64,000 nucleotides of DNA from Chersky-840 sp963811775 (GTDB lineage Bacteria; Actinomycetota; Acidimicrobiia; Acidimicrobiales; UBA8190). The notes under the pieces were generated by a model that was given only the letters and a program-made list of their open reading frames with translations, had not been told where the DNA came from and did not search any database. Shown here one piece after another: positions 53,952 to 64,000 of the stretch; within the stretch, counting starts at the first letter, position 1; each line of letters begins with the position of its first letter. The stretch is from contig CAWESO010000008.1 in the NCBI GenBank assembly GCA_963811775.1, forward strand, positions 186,001-250,000, in the 5' to 3' direction. The position numbers and the translations under genes were made by a program.

Positions 53952-54419
53952 TCAGATGGAGGGCTGACTCACCGCATGGGCCCAGCGCCGGGTGGTGCGG
54001 ACACCGGTGGGGTACAGCCGGAAATGCACCGACGTCAACGAGGTCAGCGCGCCGTCGGCGGTCACGAACCAGCACGGCAGCTCCGAGGCCATGCCGTCAC
54101 GCAGCTCGTGCCAGGTCTCCTGGCTGATCGACCCGTCGGCCTCCGAGAGCACCACGACGCTGTCGATCCCGTCGCGGATGAAGGGCCACCGCAGGTACCA
54201 CTCCGCTCGCGACGCGAAACCGCACGCGTCGGCGTCCATGACCACCGCCTTGGGCCAGGTCTCCGCCAGCGCCGCCAAGGCCCGTCGGTACGCCAACGTG
54301 CCGTAGGTGTTGCGGGCCGCGGCCAGGTACACGACCGCCGGCGTGCACCGAAGACCACGGGCCTGCGCCTGCTCGAAACCGGCGCCGTCCTGCGCGCCCG
54401 ACCGAATCGTGACGCTCAT
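53952..54419 (-). CDS. Hypothetical protein, 155 residues
   Basis: A soluble mixed alpha/beta protein (TPAVVYLAAARNTYGTLAYR, KAVVMDADACGFASRAEWYLRW, IDSVVVLSEADGSISQETWHEL). It alternates hydrophobic strands with helices, like a small Rossmann-type fold, but no signature is recognised. ATG 54419 has GGGGGG upstream. It lies 60 bp before the sigma factor gene on the same strand. Confidence 0.6.
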   Translation of the reverse strand: MSVTIRSGAQDGAGFEQAQARGLRCTPAVVYLAAARNTYGTLAYRRALAALAETWPKAVVMDADACGFASRAEWYLRWPFIRDGIDSVVVLSEADGSISQETWHELRDGMASELPCWFVTADGALTSLTSVHFRLYPTGVRTTRRWAHAVSQPSI

Positions 54420-54680
54420 GGCGGACCCCCCATCCGGCTCGTCGTCCGCGCGTCGCCAGGTCCCGAAGGCCCCGGCGACGTGCCCCCCCTGCGTCAATGG
54501 TGCAACGCGTTCCTCACACCCCGTCCAAGCGATGATCAACTCCCGGACAACGGACACCGGGACATGACCCTGCGCGCCGGGCGTCGAGAGCCGCACCGGG
54601 GCGTGGTGCCGTGGAGCGTGCGTGGGCCGTCAGGGGGGCCGTGCGCAGTGTCGGTGGGGCCTGTGCGCAGTGACTGGTGG

Positions 54681-54753
54681 AGCCTGGGAGGGGACTCGAA
54701 CCCCTGACCTGCGCATTACGAATGCGCTGCTCTACCAGCTGAGCTACCCAGGC
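54681..54753 (-). tRNA. tRNA-Thr (anticodon CGU)
   Basis: Cloverleaf on the minus strand: acceptor GCCTGGG with CCCAGGC, D arm GCTC..GAGC, anticodon arm GCGCA-TTCGTAA-TGCGC with CGT, T arm GGGG-TTCGAGT-CCCC. 73 nt, no encoded CCA. Reads ACG. Confidence 0.95.
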
Positions 54754-54876
54754 GACGCGATCGATCAAACTACCCGACCGTCATCCGGTCCCCGGCTGTC
54801 CGATGCCGCACCATCGCGACGAGGACCGAGGCTGGTCTCGACGCGGACCTCCTCTGCGCTCGTGGAGCGGCGCCGA

Positions 54877-56000
54877 TCAGGCGGTGACGGCCGAGAGCCG
54901 GACGAGCATGGCCTCGAGCAACAGCGACTCGTTCGGGTTGCGGATGAGCTCGGCCGCGCTGCGCTCGACCACGGTGACCGCATCGGCGAGCTCGCGCACC
55001 CGCTCGGCCGTCCGCCCGGACCAGACGCCGGGCCCGGGGCCCGGTGCGGTCAGCGTCGTGAGTCGGGTGCGGTAGGCGCCAGCCAGCACGGCGAGCCCGG
55101 CGCGCAACTCGTCGGTCCGCCACCGCCGTTCCTCGCGCCGATGGCGGTCCTCGATCTCCTTGCGCCGGGGCACGGACCGCTCGCCCCGTTGCTCGGCCTC
55201 GGCCCCGAGCTCCTCCATCTCCAGCTGGTGCCGGGCCCGCAGCGGTGCGACGGCGTCCTCGGCCGACGACAGCAGCTCCGCCGCCAGGTCGGCCGCGGCG
55301 GCCCCGGTGCCGTCGAGGCGCGTCGGCACCGACTTCCACAAGGCGCGCCGATCGGCGAAACCGGCGTCGTCGGCGAGCAGCCGGGCGCGGTCCACACTCC
55401 CCCCGCCGCCTCGGCCAGCTCGTCGACGAGCGCGGCGTCGGTCCCCGTCGACGTCAGCCAGTCCCGCAGCGCCGCGACGGGTACCGGCCGCAGCTCGATG
55501 CGGACGCACCGACTGGCGACGGTGGCCAGCTCGGCGGGCACGAACTCGGCCAGCAACACGAAGACGGTCTGCCCGGCGGGCTCCTCGAGTGTCTTCAGCA
55601 ACACCGGCGCAGCCAGCCGGGCCCCATGGATGTCCGACACCACGATGACCTGGCGCTGCGCTTCGAGCGGACGCCGTTGGGCGAGCGCCACCACCCGACC
55701 GGCATCGCCAACACTGAGCAGTGCCCCCGTCCGCTCCACCTCGACCACGTCGGGGTGGATCCCGGCCAGGGCGCGTCGGCACACCTCGCACGTCCCGTCG
55801 CCGCCGCGGGGGCACAGCAACGCCGCGGCGAAGCCGCGCACCAACGCGCGCTGGCCCAGACCGGGCGCGCCCACGACGAGATAGGCGTGCACCGGTCGAC
55901 GCGCCGCGGCCCGCAACTGCTCGACCGCGTCGGCCTGGCCGACGACCTCGGCGAAGAGGCCGATGGCGGGCAGCACGCCGTCGTCGATGCCGGCCCTCAT
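54877..56000 (-). CDS. holB: DNA polymerase III delta' subunit (HolB), frameshifted
   Basis: Part of the clamp loader. The N-terminal half has FAEVVGQADAVEQLRAA, AYLVVGAPGLGQRALVRGFA (Walker A degenerate, as usual for delta'), four cysteines in LLCPRGGDGTCEVCRRAL (zinc module), and ALLSVGDAGRVVALAQ, VLLKTLEEPAGQTVFVLLAE. After LAEAAGG, near 55398, the frame breaks; the C-terminal half (SVDRARLLADDAGFADRRA to MLVRLSAVTA) is in another frame. One G missing from a G7 run restores it. ATG 56000 overlaps the tmk stop by 4 bp. Confidence 0.9.
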
Positions 56001-56626
56001 CGAGCGGGTGGGGGAAGCGGTCCCAGGCGCGTCGTCACGGTGTCCAGCAATTCCCGGGCCACGGTGTCGACCGGCGCGCTGGCGTCGACGACGACCCACG
56101 AGCCGGGATCGGCGGCGGCGAGGGCGCGGTACCCGGCGCGCACCCGCTCGTGGAAGCCGGCATCGAGCTGCTCCAGGCGATCGGCGCGACCCAGGTCCAG
56201 CCGGCTGTGGGCCAGCGCGGCGGGGACGTCGAGGAGGAGGGTCAGGTCGGGCGTGATCCCGCCCGACGCCCAGTCCACCAGGCGGCGCAGGTCGGCCAGG
56301 TCGAGGCCGCGCCCGTACCCCTGGTACGCGAGCGTCGAGCCCGAGAACCGCTCGGTGACGACCCAGCGCCCCTCGTCGAGCGCGGGCTCGACCACCTCGG
56401 CCACGTGCTGGGCCCGGTCGGCGGCCATGAGCAGCGCCTCGGCGCGCTCGGACACGGGCGGGAGCTCGGGATCGAGGGCCAGGGCCCGCAGCGTGGCGCC
56501 CAGTCGGGTGGCCCCGGGCTCCGCGGTGAGCAGGGCCCCGATGGCATCGGCGAGACGCATGGCCTGCGTCGACTTCCCGCAGCCGTCGACACCCTCCAGG
56601 GCGATGAGCCTGCCGCGCCCGCTCAC
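55997..56626 (-). CDS. tmk: Thymidylate kinase
   Basis: Phosphorylates dTMP to dTDP. The 209-residue protein has the P-loop LIALEGVDGCGKSTQAMRLA, AEALLMAADRAQHVAEVV (DR motif), TERFSGSTLAYQGYGRGLD and LTLLLDVP. Overlaps topA by 4 bp upstream and holB by 4 bp downstream, the usual topA-tmk-holB order. Confidence 0.96.
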   Translation of the reverse strand: MSGRGRLIALEGVDGCGKSTQAMRLADAIGALLTAEPGATRLGATLRALALDPELPPVSERAEALLMAADRAQHVAEVVEPALDEGRWVVTERFSGSTLAYQGYGRGLDLADLRRLVDWASGGITPDLTLLLDVPAALAHSRLDLGRADRLEQLDAGFHERVRAGYRALAAADPGSWVVVDASAPVDTVARELLDTVTTRLGPLPPPAR

Positions 56627-59457
56627 GCCGTGTCGGGCGTCTCCTCCGACGCCTTCGTCGCGACCACCGCCTTCTTCGCCGACTTCTTGGCAGCGGCCGC
56701 CTTCTTCGTGGTCTTCTTCGTGGCCTTCTTGGCCGTCTTCTTCGCCTGGGCCGCTTTCGTCGACTTCGTGGCCTTGGCGGCGCGTGCCGAACGTTTCACC
56801 GGCGGCCCCGCCGCCCGGCGATCGGCGAGCAGCTCGGCGGCGCGCTCGATGGTGATCGTCTCGGGCTCGTCACCCTTGCGCAGCGACGCGTTGGTCGTGC
56901 CGTCGGTCACATAGGGCCCGAAGCGGCCCGAGCGCACGACCACGGGCGATGCGGTCTCGGGGTCCTCCCCCAGCTCGCGCAGCGGCGCCGCCGCGGCCCG
57001 GCCCCGGCGCGTCTTGGGCTGCGCGAACAAGGCCAGCGTCTCCTCGAGGGTGACGCCGAGCAGCTGCTCCTCGGTCTCGAGGCTGCGGGTGTCGGTCCCC
57101 TTCTTCACGTACGGGCCGAAGCGACCGTTGAGGGCCTGGATCTCCTCACCCGACGTCGGGTCGGTGCCCACCGTGCGGGGCAGGCGCAGCAACTCGAGCG
57201 CCTGGTCGAGGCTGATGGTCTCGGGCGTCATCGACTTGAACAGCGACGCTGTCCGGGGGCGGTCCCCGCCCTCGACCGCCTCGCCCAGCTGGATGTAGGG
57301 GCCGAAACGCCCCGAGCGCACGAGCACGGGGAGGCCGCTGTCGGGGTCGTCGCCGAGGGTGCGGTCCCCCGACGGCGCCTCGAGGAGCTCGGCGGCGCGT
57401 TCCACCGTGAGCTCGTCGGGCGGCAGGTCCTCGGGGATCGAGGCGCGGTCCTCACCCCGTTGTAGATAGGGCCCGTAGCGGCCGACGCGCACCACGATCG
57501 GCTCGCCCTCGGCGTCGGACCCGATGGCGATGGAGTTGACCTCGCGCGCGTCGATCTCCCCGAGGTGCGAGGCCACGTCCTCCTTGAGGCCGCGGGGATG
57601 ATCGGCGACGGGGGCGCTCGACCCATTCCCCCCGAAGTAGAAGCGCGTCAGCCAGGGGAGCACCTCCTGCTCGCCCTGGGCGATCTCGTCGAGGTCGTCC
57701 TCCATCGCCGCGGTGAAGCCGTAGTCGACGAGGTCACCGAAGTACCGCTCGAGCAGACCCACCACGGCGAAGGCGGTGAACGACGGCACGAGGGCCGTGC
57801 CCTTCTTCCACACGTATCCCCGGTTCTGGATCGTCCCCAGGATGCTGGCGTAAGTCGAGGGCCGTCCGATCCCGAGCTCCTCGAGGGCCTTCACCAACGA
57901 CGCCTCGGTGTAGCGGGCCGGCGGCTGGGTGGTGTGCGAGCGGGCCTCGAGGTCATGGGCCGACAAGGTGTCGCCCTCGACGAGCGCGGGCAGCTGCACG
58001 TCGCGGTCGGTGCTCTCGGCCTCGTCGTCGGACCCCTCCACATAGGCCCGGAGGAAACCCGCGAAGCCGATGACGGTTCCCGACGCCGAGAACTCCGCCT
58101 CCTGGCCCGGCGGCGCACCGGCGGGCAGCCCGGCCAGCCGTACCTGGGCGCTCGTCCCGGTGGCATCGGCCATCTGCGACGCCACCGTGCGCTTCCAGAT
58201 GAGGTCGTAGAGCCGCAGCGTGTCCCCGCTCAAGTGGCGCCCGGCCTCGTCGGGGGTGCGGAAGGTCTCGCCCGCGGGGCGGATGGCCTCGTGAGCCTCC
58301 TGGGCGTTCTTCACCTTGCGCTGATAGCGACGGGGCGCGTCGGGGACGTACTCGGGCCCATACAGCGAGGACGCCTGGGACCGGGCCGCGCTGAGCGCCT
58401 CGTCCGACAGCGTGGTTGAGTCCGTGCGCATGTAGGTGATCCAGCCCTGCTCGTAGAGGCGCTGCGCCACCTGCATGGTGCGCTGCGCCCCGAAACGCAG
58501 CTTGCGACTGGCCTCCTGCTGCAGCGTCGAGGTCATGAACGGCGGTGCCGGGGAGCGGCGGTAGGGCTTCTCGGTCACGGCGCGCACCGTGAAGGTCTGG
58601 CCGGCCAGGCCCTCGACCAGGCGCGTGGCCTCGGGCTCGGCCAGGAGCACGGCGTCGGCCCGGGTCAGCTCGCCCGTCTCGGTGAAGTCGCGCCCCGTCG
58701 CCACCGGCGTGCCCCCCACCGCCACCAGATTGGCCGTGAAGCGCTGGCCCTGGGCGTCGAAGGTGCCCTCGAGATCCCACCACGTGGCCGTGCGGAACCG
58801 CATGCGGGCCCGTTCGCGCTCGACGATCATCCGCGTCGCCACGCTCTGGACGCGGCCGGCCGACAGGCGCGGCATCACCTTCTTCCACAGCACCGGCGAC
58901 ACCTCGTAGCCGTACAGCCGGTCGAGTATGCGCCGGGCCTCCTGCGCGTCCACCAGGCGACGGTCGAGATCACGCCAATCCTCCACAGCGTGCTGCAGGG
59001 CGGATGCGGTGATCTCGTGGAAGACCATCCGCTTGATGGGCACCCGGGGCGAGAGCACCTCGGTGAGGTGCCACGCGATCGACTCGCCCTCTCGGTCCTC
59101 GTCTGTGGCCAGGTAGACCTCGCTCGCCCCCGCCAGCAACTTCTTCAGCCGGGCCACGACCGACTTCTTTTCCGGGGCCACCACGTACAGCGGCTTGAAC
59201 CCGTTGTCCACGTCGACGCCCAGGCGCGCCCATCCCTCGCCCTTGTAGGCGGTGGGGATCTCGTCGGCGCGCCGGGGCAGGTCGCGGATGTGGCCGACGG
59301 ACGACTCGACGACGAAGTCCGCCCCGAGCAGGGCCCCGATGGTGCGGGCCTTGGCCGGGGACTCGACGATCACGAGGGGCTTGCCCGGCGAGGCGGTCCC
59401 CGAGGTCCTGGAGCGGGTGGAGGAGGGCATGGTCGTCGATGAGCGTGGGGGGTTCAT
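56623..59457 (-). CDS. topA: Type I DNA topoisomerase (TopA)
   Basis: Relaxes negative supercoils. The 944-residue protein has the TOPRIM domain LVIVESPAKARTIGALLG and YLATDEDREGESIAWHL, and the active-site motif EQGWITYMRTDSTTLS with the catalytic Tyr. The C-terminal part carries four GRFGPY-type repeats (GRYGPYLQRGE, GRFGPYIQLGE, GRFGPYVKKGT, GRFGPYVTDGT) without zinc fingers, then a Lys/Ala-rich tail of about 60 residues, as in mycobacterial TopA. ATG 59457; the first 25 residues are Ser/Thr rich. Confidence 0.97.
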   Translation of the reverse strand: MNPPRSSTTMPSSTRSRTSGTASPGKPLVIVESPAKARTIGALLGADFVVESSVGHIRDLPRRADEIPTAYKGEGWARLGVDVDNGFKPLYVVAPEKKSVVARLKKLLAGASEVYLATDEDREGESIAWHLTEVLSPRVPIKRMVFHEITASALQHAVEDWRDLDRRLVDAQEARRILDRLYGYEVSPVLWKKVMPRLSAGRVQSVATRMIVERERARMRFRTATWWDLEGTFDAQGQRFTANLVAVGGTPVATGRDFTETGELTRADAVLLAEPEATRLVEGLAGQTFTVRAVTEKPYRRSPAPPFMTSTLQQEASRKLRFGAQRTMQVAQRLYEQGWITYMRTDSTTLSDEALSAARSQASSLYGPEYVPDAPRRYQRKVKNAQEAHEAIRPAGETFRTPDEAGRHLSGDTLRLYDLIWKRTVASQMADATGTSAQVRLAGLPAGAPPGQEAEFSASGTVIGFAGFLRAYVEGSDDEAESTDRDVQLPALVEGDTLSAHDLEARSHTTQPPARYTEASLVKALEELGIGRPSTYASILGTIQNRGYVWKKGTALVPSFTAFAVVGLLERYFGDLVDYGFTAAMEDDLDEIAQGEQEVLPWLTRFYFGGNGSSAPVADHPRGLKEDVASHLGEIDAREVNSIAIGSDAEGEPIVVRVGRYGPYLQRGEDRASIPEDLPPDELTVERAAELLEAPSGDRTLGDDPDSGLPVLVRSGRFGPYIQLGEAVEGGDRPRTASLFKSMTPETISLDQALELLRLPRTVGTDPTSGEEIQALNGRFGPYVKKGTDTRSLETEEQLLGVTLEETLALFAQPKTRRGRAAAAPLRELGEDPETASPVVVRSGRFGPYVTDGTTNASLRKGDEPETITIERAAELLADRRAAGPPVKRSARAAKATKSTKAAQAKKTAKKATKKTTKKAAAAKKSAKKAVVATKASEETPDTA

Positions 59458-59565
59458 GACGCCCGTGTCAACAGCGGTCCGGGACCCGGCCCGGTCCCTG
59501 AGGCTGTGACCAGGGAATTCATGCCCGTGCCCGTGGCCCGCCGCCGGAGGCCGACCTGGGTCCGG

Positions 59566-61911
<2,346 letters not shown>

Positions 61912-62118
61912 GTACGGGCTGCTCCCTTCACACGGGCCCGGGGGCCCTGGGACGAGACTCGGCGGGCGAGGTCTCGGGTTCGGTCAAGTCAAATGGTCGG
62001 ACCCGGGGTCGGGCGCGCCCTCGAGATGAGGCGCTCCCCCGATGAACGGGGGCCGACGATACCGACTCGACGCGACGGCGGGCAAGGAAGCACCCCGCGG
62101 CGCTCCTGCGCCGGGGCG
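61912..62118. other. Gap between hppA and the permease
   Basis: About 200 bp without a gene. A 6-bp stem hairpin (CCCCCG, loop ATGAA, CGGGGG) at 62036-62052 lies 67 bp beyond the permease stop and could terminate its transcript; no T run follows. Confidence 0.35.
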
Positions 62119-64000
62119 TCAGACCCCGATGTCGACCTCCTTGGTGTCGGGCCCGGCGAGGAGCTCGTAGTCGGGGTTCAAGATCGCCAGCTGCCCTTCC
62201 CACGCCCCGACCATTCCCTGCGCGGCGAGGCGTGCGCCCTGTTGGATCCCCGGGATGCGGCGCCGGCCCTGGAACACGAGGAGGACGGCCCCGGTGGCGT
62301 CGACGAGCGTGCACTCCAGATTGGCCGTCGCACCGCCGGTGGGCACCCGGACCGAACGGATGCGCCCTGCCACGTGCACCCGTTGGCGCCACTGCGCCTG
62401 ACCGATCGGCGTGGTCCCCGCCACGACCGGGGCGTGATCGGTCCCCCCTCGCGCCGTGGCGCGTGCCGAGAACCGAGAGGGTCGGGACGTGGCACCGTCG
62501 ACGCCGAGGTCGTGGGCGTGGTGGCGCAAGCCGCTCGTGAGCTGGAACGGCACGATGGTGGCGTTCACGTGCGGGAGGTTGCCCACGGCCGCCGCGATCC
62601 GATCGGCGCTGCGGTCGTGCAGCAGCCGGCGCCATCCCGCCGCGAAGCCGCGCCGGGGCAACAGCACCGTGAGCTCGGTGTCGCCGTCGCTCGTGACCTG
62701 CGCGGCCAGCTCGAGCGCGGCGCGGGCCAGGCGGCGGTCGGGGCAGTCGATGATGTCGAGGGGCAGGCGCGACAGGCCCAGCCGGCTCCAGTCGCGCTCG
62801 AGGGCCGCGGCCTCGAGGGGGTCCACGGCGAAGTGCACGGCGCGGAGGTGGTCGGGTGACAGCGTGCGGGCGTACTGCACCGCCCGGGCCGTGGCGAGGT
62901 CCATCCGGTCGACCAGCACCACCACCATGTGGTGGCGCAGCACCGGCGCTTCGCAGGCGTGGCCGGCGTCGGTTTCGAGCTGCCGGTCCTCCTGGACGTA
63001 CTGCCGGTGCAGACGGAGCAGCACCATGACCCCCAACGGCATGAGGACGACGACGACCCACGCTCCTTCGGTGAACTTGGTGATGGCGAAGATCAACAGG
63101 ACCACGAACGAGAGCACCGCGGCGGTGCCGTTGATGGCTGTCCCCCGCCGCCAGTGCGGTTCCCGGTGGGTCAGGTGGAACTTGACCATCCCCGCCCCGG
63201 CCATGGTGAAGCCGGTGAACACGCCGATGGCGTACAGGGCGATGAGGTTGTCGAGCCTGGCCTGGGTGATGAGCAGGATGACGATGGCCACCGCGGTGAG
63301 CACCAGGATCCCGGTCGAGAACACCAGGCGGTGCCCGCGGCGCGTGAGCTGGCGCGGGAGATAGGAGTCCTCGGCCGCGAAGCTGGCCAGGAAGGGGAAC
63401 CCCGTGAAGCTGGTGTTGGCCGCCAGGACCAGGATGATCATGGTGCCGGCCTGGAGGAGCACGAACAGACTGTGCTGGAAGGCCCCGGGCCCGTAGACGT
63501 ACTGGGCCACCTGGGCCAGCACGGTGGGCGTGCCCGACGCATGGGGGACGGGGTGCACGATGGAGGCGAGGGCGGCGATGCCGAGCACGAGCGATCCGAG
63601 CACCAGGCTCATGATCACGAGGGTGATGCGGGCGTTGCGCGACTCCGGGGCCCGGAAGACGCTCACGCCGTTGGAGATGGCCTCGGTCCCGGTCAGCGCC
63701 GAGCCCCCCGACGCGAACGCCTTCATGACGATGAACACCGACGCACCGAGGAGCAGGCCGTGCCCGGGCGTCCCGATCGACACCGCCCCCGAGGCGTGCA
63801 GCGAATGGGGGTGGAGGTCACCGAGGACAGCCTTGACCGAGCCCACCACGATGAGCAGCGCCATGTTGGCGATGAAGAAATAGGTGGGGAAGGCAAAGAC
63901 CCGGCCCGCCTCGCGGATGCCACGCAGGTTGCCGTAGGCGATGAGGATCACGAGCGCGATGGCGATCCACATGGCCCCGTCGTGCGCGCCGAGGTGGGGG
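62119..64000 (-). CDS. APC-superfamily permease with C-terminal soluble domains (5' end outside window)
   Basis: The frame is open to the right edge. The visible 627 residues begin inside the membrane part: several helices (FFIANMALLIVVGSVKAVL, ITLVIMSLVLGSLVLGIAAL, LIALYAIGVFTGFTMAGAGM), with GSALTGTEAISNGVSVF typical of APC/KUP-like transporters. After WVVVVLMPLGVMVLLRLH follows a soluble region of about 280 residues: VVVLVDRMDLATARAVQYAR resembles a universal stress fold, and RVHVAGRIRSVRV..LECTLVDATGAVLLVFQGRRRIPGI an OB-fold. Probably takes up an amino acid or cation, possibly regulated by a nucleotide. Confidence 0.8.
   Translation of the reverse strand, partial: PHLGAHDGAMWIAIALVILIAYGNLRGIREAGRVFAFPTYFFIANMALLIVVGSVKAVLGDLHPHSLHASGAVSIGTPGHGLLLGASVFIVMKAFASGGSALTGTEAISNGVSVFRAPESRNARITLVIMSLVLGSLVLGIAALASIVHPVPHASGTPTVLAQVAQYVYGPGAFQHSLFVLLQAGTMIILVLAANTSFTGFPFLASFAAEDSYLPRQLTRRGHRLVFSTGILVLTAVAIVILLITQARLDNLIALYAIGVFTGFTMAGAGMVKFHLTHREPHWRRGTAINGTAAVLSFVVLLIFAITKFTEGAWVVVVLMPLGVMVLLRLHRQYVQEDRQLETDAGHACEAPVLRHHMVVVLVDRMDLATARAVQYARTLSPDHLRAVHFAVDPLEAAALERDWSRLGLSRLPLDIIDCPDRRLARAALELAAQVTSDGDTELTVLLPRRGFAAGWRRLLHDRSADRIAAAVGNLPHVNATIVPFQLTSGLRHHAHDLGVDGATSRPSRFSARATARGGTDHAPVVAGTTPIGQAQWRQRVHVAGRIRSVRVPTGGATANLECTLVDATGAVLLVFQGRRRIPGIQQGARLAAQGMVGAWEGQLAILNPDYELLAGPDTKEVDIGV

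Noticed and set aside
54514..54768. Short minus-strand frame over the second tRNA-Thr
   Set aside because: The VAWVAQLVEQRIRNAQVRGS pattern is the typical translation of a tRNA gene.

Overview
The window is 64 kb of very GC-rich chromosome from an actinobacterium, most likely of the class Acidimicrobiia or a close relative. This is inferred from gene order and protein motifs; no 16S gene is present. The support is the actinobacterial block clpC-radA-disA-carD-ispD-ispF-rlmB, a lysS-coaX-nadC-nadB-panD-panC-folK-folB-folP-folE-hpt-tilS block, a SigR/RsrA-type sigma and anti-sigma pair, a BTAD-AAA (SARP/AfsR-like) regulator, coproheme decarboxylase HemQ, a DUF3263 protein and a topoisomerase I with a lysine-rich tail. 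GTG starts are common, and many genes overlap the next by 4 bp (ATGA or GTGA).

Layout. 1-11.6 kb is an accessory region: the 5' part of a Tat-exported phospholipase C-family lipoprotein, a winged-helix coiled-coil protein, about 900 bp without a recognisable gene, a frameshifted BTAD-AAA regulator, a hydrolase with a Cys nucleophile beside an internally deleted GMC oxidoreductase, a copper amine oxidase, and an intact IS630-family element inserted in the amine oxidase stop codon. 11.6-18.5 kb holds a PD-(D/E)XK nuclease with an apparently inactive relative, a patatin-like phospholipase, a Nudix hydrolase, an OmpR-type response regulator and a deleted pstB-pstA remnant. 18.5-24 kb holds a NIL-domain protein, a LarE-like sulfur transferase, hemQ, groEL under a CIRCE operator, and a MoaD/ThiS-like protein overlapping a threonine synthase-like gene. 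24-28 kb holds compatible-solute genes (GpgS-like, glycerate kinase, GT20 synthase, OtsB). 28-62 kb is mostly housekeeping: two Thr tRNAs, isoprenoid, NAD, pantothenate and folate synthesis, lysyl-tRNA synthetase, ClpC, RadA, DisA, HolB, Tmk, TopA and a membrane pyrophosphatase. The window ends inside an APC-type permease.

How the genes work together. The 31-49.9 kb minus-strand run makes isoprenoid precursors (IspD, IspF, with a polyprenyl synthase nearby), NAD (NadB, NadC), pantothenate and CoA (PanC, PanD, CoaX) and folate (FolE, FolB, FolK, FolP). ftsH, which usually sits between hpt and folE in actinobacteria, is missing here. The SigR/RsrA-type pair and the CIRCE-controlled groEL are the clearest stress circuits.

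Caution on sequence quality. At least seven loci (the BTAD-AAA regulator, the nuclease partner, LarE, the GT20 synthase, RadA, PanC, HolB) carry single-base frameshifts, mostly in or beside runs of G or C. Several are normally essential genes, so consensus errors are more likely than true pseudogenes. The deletions in the GMC oxidoreductase and in pstB-pstA differ in kind and look like genuine decay or assembly collapse.
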